Origin: JBAZLV01 sp041650055
Lineage (GTDB): Bacteria > Nitrospirota > UBA9217
Direction of reading: 5' to 3'
DNA length: 58,024 nt
Assembly: GCA_041650055.1 (NCBI GenBank)
Contig: JBAZLV010000010.1
Location: forward strand, 1 to 58,024
Shown piece by piece: positions 32,546-41,950 of this stretch. The translations under genes and the position numbers were made by a program. The stretch's first letter is position 1. Each line of letters begins with the position of its first letter. The notes beneath the pieces were generated by a model. That model did not search any database and was not told the origin of the DNA. It saw only the letters and a program-made list of their open reading frames with translations.

Positions 32546-32741
32546 GATAGCACCGACCGGAGATGCCTGGCCAATAATTATACATATTTTCAAATACAAT
32601 AACTGAAATTACCATGGCATGAGTTTTTTAAATCATCCTGGGATTTTGTATGGTATCTTCTCTCATTTTCTTCCTCCTCTTCAATATAGTGTAGCTGCTC
32701 TGTTCATCCAGAGATGATATAATTCATTCAGGGTATCGAGC

Positions 32742-33279
32742 ATGGGAAATAATCCAGAAAAAACAAGTCTGAAAAACATGTCAATGTACTGCTTGTCGAG
32801 GATGATTTCCTGGATGCAGATTTAATTAAACACTATTTATTAATTAAGTACAACGATATCAATTTGCCTGATGGAACGGGGCTGGATACGTTTATTCAGA
32901 TGTATGCGCATGCGCCTAGTATTCCGATTATTGTATTAACAGGGTATGATGATGAGCTGGGCATTACGGCCGTGAAAAAGGGCGCTCAAGATTATCTGGT
33001 CAAACATGATGTGACAGATTCCTTTTAAAGCGATCGATCTCATATGCTATCGAGCGAAAGAAGCTTATTGCTCAGCTTGAACAATCTGCAAGGGAAAGCA
33101 AGACCTTGAAAGGGTTGGTCTTTTTCTGCGCTCAGTGCAAGAAAATTCAGGATGATCGCGGCTTTTGGATGCAGCTGGAAGCGTACATCAGCTCGCAAAC
33201 AAAGGCTGAATTCAGCCATGGGATATGCCCTGAATGCGCGGAGAAGCTGTATGGGAAATTATTAAAAGACAAAACATAA
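32742..33279 (+). pseudogene. Broken response regulator with CxxC tail
   Basis: Three frames must be joined to read it. An ATG start MGNNPEK is followed by one missing A in an A6 run at about 32758-32763, after which NVLLVEDDFLDADLIKHYLL reads through. About 30 codons between helix 1 and strand 3 are missing. DINLPDGTGLDTF and IPIIVLTGYDDE then continue to a premature stop at DSF (33026-33028), where one T is missing. The last part, LKRSISYAIERKK to LKGLVFFCAQCKKIQDDRGFW and FSHGICPECAEKLYG, is the Cys4 tail that accompanies many kinases and regulators in this type of organism. Two single-base slips in homopolymers could be sequencing errors, but the internal deletion could not. Confidence 0.75.
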
Positions 33280-33300
33280 TTCCCCTCATTGTTTCGAGGC

Positions 33301-33331
33301 ATAAAAAAGCCCTCCGGATGCTCCGGAGGGC
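33301..33331 (-). terminator. Intrinsic terminator of the small lipoprotein gene
   Basis: A perfect 10-bp stem (GCCCTCCGGA at 33309-33318 with TCCGGAGGGC at 33322-33331) is followed on the minus strand by TTTTTTAT. It lies 32 nt beyond the stop of the lipoprotein gene. Confidence 0.9.
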
Positions 33332-33362
33332 CTGTGAAAAAAGACTTCAATAATAATAATAA

Positions 33363-33527
33363 TTACTTCTTTGCTGGTGCTGCAGGTGTTGCAGGAGCTG
33401 GCGTGGTCGGGGTTGCGGTGGTGGTTACTCCCGATTTCACGGCAGGCTTCTGTTGCTGCTGGCATCCTACTACGGCCATAACGGCAATAACTGCCAGAGC
33501 TGCTATAATTGCAGAAATTTTTTTCAT
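33363..33527 (-). CDS. 54-residue Pro/Thr-rich lipoprotein
   Basis: The ATG at 33527 has a strong GGGGGG leader and opens a 54-codon frame. A lipoprotein signal (MKKISAIIAALAVIAVMAVVGC) ends in VVGC with Cys22. The mature part is short and low-complexity: QQQQKPAVKSG followed by Thr, Pro and Ala repeats, ending in PAKK. A dedicated terminator follows the stop. It may be a cell-envelope spacer or stress lipoprotein; no family is recognised. It is well supported as a gene by signal peptide, ribosome site and terminator. Confidence 0.8.
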   Translation of the reverse strand: MKKISAIIAALAVIAVMAVVGCQQQQKPAVKSGVTTTATPTTPAPATPAAPAKK

Positions 33528-33728
33528 GTTTTCCCCCCCTTTCTTCAGAATTTTAGATAACAGCAGCGCGCTAGTCCCACTATAAAATGAATAAAAGCAC
33601 GCTTCAGCTTTATATATTTTGTGCGTTAATTTATTATTTAACGAGATGATAATGGGATCAAGTATAATACTTTCCAGAAAAAAATCAAGCTAATTTCCAT
33701 TTTAGGAGAACTATAGGTTAGGTATAGG

Positions 33729-33899
33729 TTATTTGAGAAAGGGATTTGTATTTTCAGAAGAGGTTGTTGCAGGGGTAGAAATAATTTTCATTGTTTGTTC
33801 CTGCTTTTTACATTTTGAACAAAGCACCGTATGAGGATTTACTTGCTCATGCAGTGATACCAAGGTATGACATTTACAACAAAAATACATTATCGGCAT
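33729..33899 (-). CDS. 56-residue zinc-ribbon protein
   Basis: The ATG at 33899 (MPIMYF) is preceded by AGGAGAG, so it is preferred to the longer frame that opens at 33938. Two Cys pairs, CCKC (6-9 region) and CSKC (about residue 28), form a compact zinc ribbon followed by a polar, probably disordered tail. The protein is of unknown function. Its gene is divergent from the lipoprotein gene at 34069. Confidence 0.65.
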   Translation of the reverse strand: MPIMYFCCKCHTLVSLHEQVNPHTVLCSKCKKQEQTMKIISTPATTSSENTNPFLK

Positions 33900-34015
33900 G
33901 GCAATTTCTCTCCTGTTAAAAAAATATGTCATAAACATAATTATATGTCAACATTATTTTTTAACAGTAAATATTTTCCCAGCAAAAATAATAAATGATA
34001 CGGGAAAACTCCTTG

Positions 34016-34043
34016 TTGAAAAAAACATTGAAGCAGGTATACT
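34016..34043 (+). promoter_or_regulatory. Putative sigma70 promoter of the lipoprotein gene at 34069
   Basis: TTGAAA (34016-34021) and TATACT (34038-34043) are separated by 16 nt, ending 25 nt before the start codon. The surrounding AT-rich sequence weakens the specificity of the call. Confidence 0.4.
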
Positions 34044-34068
34044 CTTTAAAACCGACACGAGGAACGCT

Positions 34069-34767
34069 ATGTTTTTTGTAAAAAACCTACGGCATTATGG
34101 ACAGATATTTTTTGCAGTTCTCATTATGAGTATGATCCCGGGCTGTGCCACGATCATGGTGCATGCAGGCCTGGAATTTGAAGGAGATGTCCAGCGGGAG
34201 TTAAGCAGTATAGAAGAGGTACTTGCTGGTGCGGACCACGGGACAATTTTTTACAACAACCACGAGTATCGGAGAATTGTGATTCCTCTTGCCCGGCATG
34301 CCTGCAACAGTTCCAAAGCCGTTGAACTGCTTTTGCCGCTTCGCCCCGGAACAGAACGCACGGCAATTCTCAGAGAAGCATTTGATGAAAAATCAATCAA
34401 AAAAACAGATGTTCTTATTTATGATAGTGTCCGCGCACGGCCGCCGATTTTCGTGGAGGGGAAAGCGGCCCTATTTCCCACTATTCAGACGATGCATGCC
34501 TGGCTTGAGGGATTTCCCGCGACTTCCGAGCTTACGCCAATTATATTTGGAAACGAACCGGACAGCGGTGATCTTATCATTATGTATAAAATTGTAATTC
34601 CAAAGACAGGTGTTATGACTGTTCCGGTTTCAGATCATCTGGAGTGGGTCTGCAGAGATCGTGAAGCCTATGCGCTTTTTGGTGCTGCCTATCCGCTTGC
34701 AATAATCGTTGATATTGCGACTGCTCCTCTTCAAGCTATAGGATATCTTGTCTTTCGTTTTCTTTAA
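34069..34767 (+). CDS. Hypothetical lipoprotein (232 aa)
   Basis: The start is the ATG at 34069 (ACGAGGAACGCT in front); upstream in-frame codons belong to the promoter region. The N-terminus MFFVKNLRHYGQIFFAVLIM ends in the lipobox MIPGC. The rest is a mixed alpha/beta domain with conserved-looking SVRARPPIFVEGKAALFPTI, and a C-terminal hydrophobic helix (AYPLAIIVDIATAPLQAIGY) resembling the YceK/DUF1375-like small lipoprotein tail. I do not recognise a function. Its end overlaps the stop of the convergent kinase gene by 4 nt. Confidence 0.7.
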   Translation: MFFVKNLRHYGQIFFAVLIMSMIPGCATIMVHAGLEFEGDVQRELSSIEEVLAGADHGTIFYNNHEYRRIVIPLARHACNSSKAVELLLPLRPGTERTAILREAFDEKSIKKTDVLIYDSVRARPPIFVEGKAALFPTIQTMHAWLEGFPATSELTPIIFGNEPDSGDLIIMYKIVIPKTGVMTVPVSDHLEWVCRDREAYALFGAAYPLAIIVDIATAPLQAIGYLVFRFL

Positions 34768-37700
34768 GCCGACGGCGGGTTTTCGGGATTGGATTTCTTT
34801 TTATCGAGAGTTTCTCGAACTTTTTGGAGAAGGGTACGGGGGAGAATGGGTTTTGAAAGCAGCTCAATGCCTTCACTGTGAATGCTGTTTATGTGCAGCC
34901 GATCGGACGTATACCCGCTGACAAAAAGAGCCTTAATATCCGGCCGCATTTTTTTTATTTCATCAAACGCTTCCTTGCCGCTTTTGCGCGGCATGATCAT
35001 ATCAAGAAGAATAAGGTGAATAGTCTCCCTATGCTCCATGAATTTTTTTATTGCTTCCTCTCCGTTTTCAGCCTCAACAACCCGATAGCCTGATCCTTCC
35101 AGAATCGTTCGGGTAAGAGAGCGTATGGCAGCATCGTCTTCGGCTAAAAGGATGGTTTCGCCGCCTTCGAAAAATTCTTCAGAAGGAGCATGTCCCTGAA
35201 CTTCCTCCTGAATACCACTTTCACTTATGAGCGGCAAATAAATTTTAAATGTCGTCCCTTTGCCGGGCTCGCTATATACATTGATATATCCGTGGTGCTG
35301 TTTAATGACGCCGTAGACAATGGACAGACCGAGACCCGTTCCTTTGCCTACTTCCTTTGTTGTAAAAAACGGCTCGAATATTCTTTTCCGGATTTTATCG
35401 TCAATGCCGGTTCCGGTATCGGTAACCATAATAACAGCATAATGGCCGATTTTTCCGTACCCGTACGCTCGAATGAACGAATTATCCAGTTCAACGACAT
35501 CCGTTTCAATGCTGATGGTCCCGCCGTTCGGCATTGCGTCGCGTGCATTGGTTGCAAGATTCATTAATGCCACTTCAATCTGACTGCTGTCCGCATTGAT
35601 AAAGAGCGGATCTTTTTTGAAAGATGTCGTGAGTTCAATGTCCTCCCCGATAACCATGCGTAAAAGACGTTCCACCCGTCGAATGATTTCGTTTAAATCC
35701 AGGCGCTGTGAATTCAGGATTTGACGCCTGCTGAAGGTAAGTAAACTTCGTGTCAAATTAGCCGCCCGGTCGGCTGCTTCAAGAATATGATTCACATTCA
35801 TACGCAAGGGATCATCCGGGTTCATTTTTATCTGCATCAGATGGCCGTAGCCGATGATTGCAGTTAATATATTATTGAAGTCATGAGCAATTCCCCCGGC
35901 GAGTTGTCCTACGGCTTCCATCTTTTGTGAATGCCGGAGCTGTGCTTCCAGTTTTTTTCGTTCGGAAATATCCCGGATAATCCCGGCAGAATGCCATTTT
36001 CCCTGAAGCAGGATGCCGGAAATGGAAAGCTCAATCGGAAGTTCCGATTCGTCTTTCTTGAGCGCGGAGACTTCATAGGTTTTTCCAATCATGGTTCCCT
36101 GGCCGGTTTTGGCAAACGCGTTGAATGCCTTTGCATGAGCATCCTGATATTGAGTAGGAATGATCAGGGTGATACTCTTTCCCTCGATTTCCTCCGGCGA
36201 ATATCCCAGCATTCTATTTGCTGATGAATTCCAGTAAATAATTTTTCCTTCATCATTTGCCAGAATAATGGCATCGGTTGCCGTATCGGTAATGGCACGC
36301 AGTTTTCGCTCGCTTTCGAGAAGTGATTCTTCAGCTTGTTTGCGTTCCGTGCCGTCCTGCAGGATTTCAATTGCAGCGATCAGTTCTCCTTTGCTGTTGT
36401 AAATAGGAGCAGCATCAAACAGCAAGTATCGGTCTTTTTCGGCGAGATTTTTAAACCAGCCTTCCGCATGCAGTCCGTTGAGCGCCAGGGTGGATCGTGA
36501 ATATAAGGGATACAGGGCCGGGAGGCTTTCGAAATCATTATCGATTGCTATATCAGCCAAATCTGGCCGCTTATGATCATAGAACGGTTTCCATTGTTCA
36601 TCTGTCCCGATCATGTGTGCTGCTGAGTAGCCCGTCAGCTCTTCACATGCCTTATTCCAGATCAACACTTTGTGCTCCGGATTCAAGACAAACGTAGCGA
36701 CGGATGAATTTTCCAAAAGATTTTCTGCAAATTTTTTCTGTTCGGAAATGGCTTCTTCAGCTTGTTTGCGTTCAGAAATATCTGATGCGATACCCACTAA
36801 TCCGGCGGGTTTTCCCGTTAAATCGCGAAATACGGTCTTATTGATGAGGATCGTATGACGGCTACCGTCGGGAAAGGTTGCAGACGTTTCGTACTGTTGA
36901 ATGCCTTGTTTCTCTAATACGACCTGATCTGCCTCAACATGCATTGCAGCGATTTCCGGAGGAAAAACATCAAAACTCGTTTTTCCGATAATATCCTCCT
37001 TCGTTTTCCCTAGGAAGGATTCAAATGCGGCATTACATCCAAGAAAATGGCCTTCCCGATCCTTGTAAAAAATGTGGCTGGGCATGGTATCGATTAACAC
37101 TTGCAAAAAATTGAGCTGGTGCTGTAACGACAGTTCTGCTTCTTTACGACGAGTAATATCTTCAAGAATAGCAATGCCTCCGCTTACGTTGCCATCCCAA
37201 TCAAACAGGGGAGCGGTATGCATGGAAATCCATAGTTCTCTTGTGCCAAGCGTTGATCGATACAACCCTTCATAAAATCCCTCTTTTCCTTCTAATGCCA
37301 GCAGCAAGGCAGGGGCAATGCGCGGGTCATCCAACTTTTTAATGTCCAGTTCTTTTGCACCGGCATTTTTTACGTGCAACCCGTTCGTTATCATATCATT
37401 GCAGTTTATGATATGAAAATTTGTATCGTAGGTGACAATTCCGATGGGTGAATTATAAAAAAGTAAACGGTATTTCTCCTCACTTTTTCGCAATGCATCC
37501 TGAGTCAATTTATGTTCGGTAATATCCCGTGAAATTCCCATGACCGACACAACTTTGTTTTTATCCCGCATGGGCACCAGAAGGGTGCTGAGCCACAATT
37601 CACCCTTGGGAAAGTGTATCTTGTTTTCCGTGTACAAAGGCAAGCTGGTTTTAAAGACATCCTTTACATTGTTTTTTGGTAGATCAGATCCGGAAGGAAA

Positions 37701-37976
37701 AAGAGCAGTACGAGATTTGCCAATCAAGGTTTTGGGTTGCAAACCGAACAGCGCGGCTCCAAACGTGTTGACGTATTCAATGCGGTCGTCGGTATTGATC
37801 ACAAAAATAATGTCATGTGCTGTTTCCGCAAGGGTTCGATATAACTCTTCACTTTTTTTGAGCGTGCGTGCGGATTTTTTTCTCGTGGTTTTCTGCCGTT
37901 CCAACCTGCCCACGGTTGTGCGCAGCAGTTTTAGTTCATGTATCAGTTGTTTTTTTGTTTTTCGTTCGTCATTCAT
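34764..37976 (-). CDS. Large multi-PAS hybrid sensor histidine kinase
   Basis: The 1070-residue protein has an N-terminal coiled coil, five PAS domains (about residues 43-155, 163-278, 288-403, 413-548 and 555-675), HisKA with His698 in GGIAHDFNNIL, the ATPase domain (NLATNARDAM, VTDTGTGID, GKGTGLGLSIVYG) and a C-terminal receiver with the acceptor Asp in LILLDMIMPRKSG. It is clearly related to the 914-residue kinase at 23687-26431 in the kinase core and receiver (DFNNIL...GY, SLLSFSRKQL versus SLLTFSRRQI), so the two are paralogues. No membrane segment is visible, and there is no partner regulator nearby. Confidence 0.93.
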   Translation of the reverse strand: MNDERKTKKQLIHELKLLRTTVGRLERQKTTRKKSARTLKKSEELYRTLAETAHDIIFVINTDDRIEYVNTFGAALFGLQPKTLIGKSRTALFPSGSDLPKNNVKDVFKTSLPLYTENKIHFPKGELWLSTLLVPMRDKNKVVSVMGISRDITEHKLTQDALRKSEEKYRLLFYNSPIGIVTYDTNFHIINCNDMITNGLHVKNAGAKELDIKKLDDPRIAPALLLALEGKEGFYEGLYRSTLGTRELWISMHTAPLFDWDGNVSGGIAILEDITRRKEAELSLQHQLNFLQVLIDTMPSHIFYKDREGHFLGCNAAFESFLGKTKEDIIGKTSFDVFPPEIAAMHVEADQVVLEKQGIQQYETSATFPDGSRHTILINKTVFRDLTGKPAGLVGIASDISERKQAEEAISEQKKFAENLLENSSVATFVLNPEHKVLIWNKACEELTGYSAAHMIGTDEQWKPFYDHKRPDLADIAIDNDFESLPALYPLYSRSTLALNGLHAEGWFKNLAEKDRYLLFDAAPIYNSKGELIAAIEILQDGTERKQAEESLLESERKLRAITDTATDAIILANDEGKIIYWNSSANRMLGYSPEEIEGKSITLIIPTQYQDAHAKAFNAFAKTGQGTMIGKTYEVSALKKDESELPIELSISGILLQGKWHSAGIIRDISERKKLEAQLRHSQKMEAVGQLAGGIAHDFNNILTAIIGYGHLMQIKMNPDDPLRMNVNHILEAADRAANLTRSLLTFSRRQILNSQRLDLNEIIRRVERLLRMVIGEDIELTTSFKKDPLFINADSSQIEVALMNLATNARDAMPNGGTISIETDVVELDNSFIRAYGYGKIGHYAVIMVTDTGTGIDDKIRKRIFEPFFTTKEVGKGTGLGLSIVYGVIKQHHGYINVYSEPGKGTTFKIYLPLISESGIQEEVQGHAPSEEFFEGGETILLAEDDAAIRSLTRTILEGSGYRVVEAENGEEAIKKFMEHRETIHLILLDMIMPRKSGKEAFDEIKKMRPDIKALFVSGYTSDRLHINSIHSEGIELLSKPILPRTLLQKVRETLDKKKSNPENPPSA

Positions 37977-38197
37977 AATTCGGCAGGTGAATAATCGCTG
38001 GTTTCAGCTGTACTATACACGTTTCATGAGATGACACATAAGACAGTGTTCGCTATTGGCAAGAATGTAAGACAAGACAGCATGAAAAGTCATGTTCGAT
38101 TTGTGGAATCAGTTTAACACAACTTTTTGAACAGTCAATAATTTTTTTTTTCAATGTATTCGGCGGCCTTTCCCGAATGAACGGCTGCTGTGACTCA

Positions 38198-38230
38198 TAA
38201 AAAAGCCAAATCCAGCACTCAAGATTTGGC
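38198..38230 (-). terminator. Intrinsic terminator downstream of the coiled-coil gene
   Basis: On the minus strand, GCCAAATC pairs with GATTTGGC (plus coordinates 38205-38212 and 38223-38230) and is followed by TTTTTTAT. It lies about 105 nt after the stop of the coiled-coil protein. The rest of the 359-nt gap (37977-38335) shows no gene or repeat I can support. Confidence 0.8.
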
Positions 38231-38335
38231 CATGACTTCAAAAAATTCTCGTTATTTTAACAGGCCGCGAATTTCGCCATAAATACTTGTTATCTCAAAT
38301 GTTGGTGTGTGTACCCTGTTTTCTTGCAAGAACCT

Positions 38336-38638
38336 TTATGCTGCCTTGCGTTTATCAAATTTATCCTTTGCTTTTAAAACTGCATTTTTAAGATCGGACC
38401 ATGCTGTTTCCATATCTGTTTTCATGGATTCCCAGGCATCACTGCTTGCATTTTTGAACTGTTGAAGCTTGCGCTCGGCTGTTGATCGTTTCGTTTTCAG
38501 TTCGGAAATCTGGTCTGCAAATTCACGTTTTATATCACTTTTGGCACTGCGTGCCTTGATCTCAAGTTCATCAATTTTTTGCGACCACTCTCGTAATTGA
38601 GCTGAGATTTTTTCAATATACCGTTCTTTTTCCTTCAT
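38336..38638 (-). CDS. Small coiled-coil protein
   Basis: The 100-residue protein starts at ATG 38638, with AAAGGAGGCAGC as ribosome site; the frame to 38671 is not needed. It is almost entirely heptad-like helix (KISAQLREWSQKIDELEIKA, ISELKTKRSTAERKLQQFKN) and ends in a DAWESMKTDMETAWSDLKNA repeat and a Lys-rich tail. This pattern is common in small stress-associated coiled-coil proteins of Deltaproteobacteria, whose function is unknown. It is divergent from htpG. Confidence 0.75.
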   Translation of the reverse strand: MKEKERYIEKISAQLREWSQKIDELEIKARSAKSDIKREFADQISELKTKRSTAERKLQQFKNASSDAWESMKTDMETAWSDLKNAVLKAKDKFDKRKAA

Positions 38639-38772
38639 AATGCTGCCTCCTTTTATTGGAATAGAACTCATACGACTAATTTCTTAAACGCTTCCCTTAT
38701 ATTCCCTTGAAAAAGTATAACACCAAGGAAGGTCAAGTCAAGAAAGGGCAGCATTTGAGTAGCTTGAAGTGC

Positions 38773-38801
38773 TTGACAAGAAAAATGCGAATTGGTATAT
38801 A
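38773..38801 (+). promoter_or_regulatory. Sigma70-type promoter of htpG
   Basis: TTGACA (38773-38778) and TATATA (38796-38801) are 17 nt apart and end 33 nt before the htpG start codon. No CIRCE-like inverted repeat is seen, so control by HrcA is not indicated. Confidence 0.65.
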
Positions 38802-38834
38802 GTAGCACGTTAGTTTACAAGACAGGAGAGTCCC

Positions 38835-40748
38835 ATGACGGAAAAAATTGAATTTAAAACAGAAGTAAAAGAACTTTTGCATCTTATGATTCATTCTCTG
38901 TATTCGCATAAGGAAATTTTTTTGCGGGAGCTTATTTCCAATGCGTCGGATGCAATTGACAAAGCGAGGTATGCATCTCTTGTCAATAAGGATATTCCGG
39001 CCCGCACGGAGGATTGGAAAATAAAAATTATCATCAACAAGGCAGAAGGCACATTGACGGTTCGGGACAACGGCATCGGCATGAGCCAGGAAGAGGTTGT
39101 TTCCGAGCTCGGAACCATTGCTCATTCAGGAACCAGAGACTTTCTTCGTGCGCTTCATGACCAGTCGGTACAGGACAAACCCGAGCTTATCGGCCAGTTC
39201 GGGGTTGGTTTTTACTCTTCATTCATGGTTGCCGACAAGGTTACTGTGCGTACCAGAAAGATTACGGAAAAAACCACGAAGGGAGTGCTCTGGCAATCCT
39301 CCGGAGACGGATCGTATCTGCTGGATGAGACCGAACTTGATCAGCCGGGGACGGAAGTAACCTTACATCTAAAAACGGAAGAAAAAAAATATCTCGACGA
39401 ATGGGAATTACGAACCATCGTGCGCAGGTATTCAGATTATGTCGAGCATCCGGTAATCATGGATGTTGAGCGGGAAAAAGAGGACCCGCTTGACAAGACA
39501 AAAAAAATCAAGGTGGTTGAAGAAGAAACCCTGAATTCCCAAAAAGCGCTCTGGTTAAAGGATCAAAACTCAATTTCCGTTGAAGATTACAATGCTTTTT
39601 ACCAGCATCTTTCCCATGATGTTACGCCTCCGGCAAAGGTTATTCACTATCGTGCAGAAGGCACATCCGAATTTACCGCGCTATTATACATTCCTGCCAG
39701 GGCTCCCTACGGAATTTTGTTTCAGGATTATAAAATCGGGCTGACTCTGTATGTAAAACGGGTTCAGATCATGGATCATTGTGATCAGCTTCTGCCTGCC
39801 TATCTCCGCTTTGTGAAAGGTGTAGTCGATTCCTCGGATCTCCCCTTGAATGTATCCCGCGAAATTCTTCAGTCCAACAAACAGGTTGATGTTATAAAAA
39901 AGAATATTACCAAAAAAGTGCTCGACACCCTCGCGGAGATGAAGAAAAATGAATATGATGCATATGTCGGATTCCATCGTGAATTTTCCCGAATCCTGAA
40001 GGAAGGAATTCATTTCGATTTTGCAAAAAAAGAGCAGATTGCCGATCTGCTTCTGTTCACGTCCACCAAAACAAAACCCGGTGTGTATACCACTCTGGCA
40101 GACTATATCAAAAACATGCCGATTGCCCAGTCGGAAATTTATTACATTTTGAGCAAGCCGGACGAAGACATTTTTCAGTCTCCCTACCTTGAGGTATTTC
40201 GAGAAAAGGATTACGAGGTTTTGGTTCTCGCTGATGATATTGACGATATTATTATGCTCGATCTTCACGAATACAAAGGCAAAAAAATAAAATCCGTTAT
40301 TAAAGGAGATGTCAACCTCGATACGACAGGAGAGATGGAAAAAAAGCAGAACCAGCAAAAGTTCGAGAAACTTTTTGTCCTGATGAAGGAACAGTTGAAA
40401 AATGAGGTGAAGGATGTGCGGTTGTCCGGCAGGTTAAAAGATTCTGCCTGCTGTCTTGTTGCCGACGAAGGTTCATTGGATCCCCAGATGGAAAAATTAT
40501 TAAAGTCAATGGGTCAGGATGTTCCCGCGCAAAAAAGGATTCTTGAAATCAACCCTGACCACGAACTGATTACTCTTCTCAACGATATTCTTGCGAAAAC
40601 TGGTCATGAGAACCATTTGAAGGAATACATCGATTTGCTCTATAATCAGGCTCTTCTTTTGGAAGGATCCAAGGTTAAAGAACCTACAGTATTTGCAAAA
40701 CTACTGACCAAACTCATCGCTGAACATGCAGGTCATTGCAGCAAGTAA
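38835..40748 (+). CDS. htpG: Hsp90 chaperone HtpG
   Basis: The 637-residue protein has the Bergerat ATP site in order: HSLYSHKEIFLRELISNASD, DNGIGM, then GTIAHSGTRDFL and IGQFGVGFYSSFMVADKV. The middle domain has VDSSDLPLNVSREILQ, and the C-terminal dimerisation domain is complete. Length is normal for bacterial Hsp90. It folds client proteins under stress. A good ribosome site (AGGAGAG), a sigma70 promoter and a long terminator hairpin frame the gene as monocistronic. Confidence 0.97.
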   Translation: MTEKIEFKTEVKELLHLMIHSLYSHKEIFLRELISNASDAIDKARYASLVNKDIPARTEDWKIKIIINKAEGTLTVRDNGIGMSQEEVVSELGTIAHSGTRDFLRALHDQSVQDKPELIGQFGVGFYSSFMVADKVTVRTRKITEKTTKGVLWQSSGDGSYLLDETELDQPGTEVTLHLKTEEKKYLDEWELRTIVRRYSDYVEHPVIMDVEREKEDPLDKTKKIKVVEEETLNSQKALWLKDQNSISVEDYNAFYQHLSHDVTPPAKVIHYRAEGTSEFTALLYIPARAPYGILFQDYKIGLTLYVKRVQIMDHCDQLLPAYLRFVKGVVDSSDLPLNVSREILQSNKQVDVIKKNITKKVLDTLAEMKKNEYDAYVGFHREFSRILKEGIHFDFAKKEQIADLLLFTSTKTKPGVYTTLADYIKNMPIAQSEIYYILSKPDEDIFQSPYLEVFREKDYEVLVLADDIDDIIMLDLHEYKGKKIKSVIKGDVNLDTTGEMEKKQNQQKFEKLFVLMKEQLKNEVKDVRLSGRLKDSACCLVADEGSLDPQMEKLLKSMGQDVPAQKRILEINPDHELITLLNDILAKTGHENHLKEYIDLLYNQALLLEGSKVKEPTVFAKLLTKLIAEHAGHCSK

Positions 40749-40786
40749 TTTTAAAACGTTACTTTATTTTTCTCCTTAATAAGTCT

Positions 40787-40836
40787 CATCCATTCAAAAT
40801 GATTAGTTCATTTTGAATGGATGTTTATATTTTTTG
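40787..40836 (+). terminator. Long intrinsic terminator after htpG
   Basis: A perfect 16-bp stem, CATCCATTCAAAATGA (40787-40802) with TCATTTTGAATGGATG (40808-40823), has a 5-nt loop and is followed by T-rich sequence (TTTATATTTTTT). Confidence 0.85.
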
Positions 40837-40964
40837 CCTCCTCTGCTGTAAAACATACCTAATTCAATTAGTTGCCATCCTCCTTTTGTCTGGCGTATCA
40901 TTTGCAATCTTATTTCCTATTAAATAAAATCAACTTCTCATTTATATGCTGAAAGGAGTACAAA

Positions 40965-41612
40965 ATGGAATTGAGCCATTTGCAAATGTTTTTTATTGGA
41001 TTTGGAATTGCAACCATCCTTTATTTTCTACTAAGCGGCCTTGCATGGATTGAATCAATCGACGGAATGACGCAGGAAGATGCTATGACTATCGTCAAAC
41101 ATGCCAAGGGAAAAACCTGGGCTGAGCTTATGGAACATGATGCAATACAGAAACTGCCTCCTGGTCATTTTGCCAGGATGCAGGAACGTGATTCCGTATG
41201 CATGTTTCCTGCGGCGAACGCGGTGCACTGTACCGCAAATCCGTTGCTCTCGGAGACACTGACCGTTGAAAAAAATTCCGCTGCAGTCCGTTATCTAAAA
41301 AAGGATCAACCACTCATTGACCAAAACATGGTGTATCAAAGTCCTTACAAAATGGTTCTCTCTTCTTCCGATGGCTGGCTGCCTCTGGAGACTCATCAGA
41401 TCATTCCAGGCAGAAAGGATACAATAAAAAAAAGGGACACGGTCCGCGATCAATTTGCCGATACTGGGGCAGCAAAGAAACCCTCGGTCCACTGTAAACT
41501 TTTTGGCGCACCTATAACCGAATATATATGTTCGATGATAAAAAAAGAATTAAATGCAAAAACAACATACGAATTGAACTGCAGAAGTTGTTTTCGAAAC
41601 TCGTTACGATGA
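40965..41612 (+). CDS. Hypothetical membrane-anchored protein (215 aa)
   Basis: The start has a clear ribosome site (AAAGGAG). One N-terminal membrane helix (MFFIGFGIATILYFLLSGLAW) is followed by a soluble part of low similarity to anything I know, ending with several Cys (CKLFGAP, YICSM, CRSCF). The clustered C-terminal Cys may bind metal. No neighbour suggests a role. The gene sits alone between htpG and an HTH gene. Confidence 0.6.
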   Translation: MELSHLQMFFIGFGIATILYFLLSGLAWIESIDGMTQEDAMTIVKHAKGKTWAELMEHDAIQKLPPGHFARMQERDSVCMFPAANAVHCTANPLLSETLTVEKNSAAVRYLKKDQPLIDQNMVYQSPYKMVLSSSDGWLPLETHQIIPGRKDTIKKRDTVRDQFADTGAAKKPSVHCKLFGAPITEYICSMIKKELNAKTTYELNCRSCFRNSLR

Positions 41613-41950
41613 GAGCGGTTTCCTTCGTCAGGTTTAAACGACTCGCCTCGGGATCGGCCTTCGACAAATTTTCCTGGTTAATACAAAAACCTCCTCGTAA
41701 ATTCGCTTGACAAGAAAATTCATTTTCATATAATAAACCATACATCAACGAATAATCATATCCAGAGCCCTCCATCATTGAGAATCTGTTCAGCTTGCAT
41801 CACGTTATGCATCTTGGTGTCAGATCAACTGAGCGAAATTACGAGCTGTACTTCGGTATAAAAAGATGTTTTATCGAAGTGCCGATGCGTACGATTCAAT
41901 AGTTTTAAGGCGAAGTTACTTACGCTATTGCCCGAAAACGGAGGAACCCC
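41613..41950. other. 338-nt gap with no recognisable feature
   Basis: Frames on both strands here overlap the neighbours or lack ribosome sites. No hairpin with a T run or other repeat stands out. It presumably carries the promoter of the HTH gene. Confidence 0.45.

Noticed and set aside
33345..33365. Run of AAT triplets next to the small lipoprotein gene, considered as a CRISPR-like or variable-number repeat
   Set aside because: Only about five triplets are present and no spacer structure exists; no CRISPR array is seen anywhere in the window.
23687..37976. Possible two-component partner genes for the two hybrid kinases
   Set aside because: The only response regulator between them is the broken gene at 32742-33279, which is on the other strand and not linked to either kinase.
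38053..38241. Minus-strand 62-codon ORF downstream of the coiled-coil gene
   Set aside because: It overlaps the intrinsic terminator of the coiled-coil gene and lacks a ribosome site or family motif.
39684..40358. 224-codon minus-strand ORF inside htpG
   Set aside because: It is the antisense shadow of a fully conserved Hsp90 coding region.
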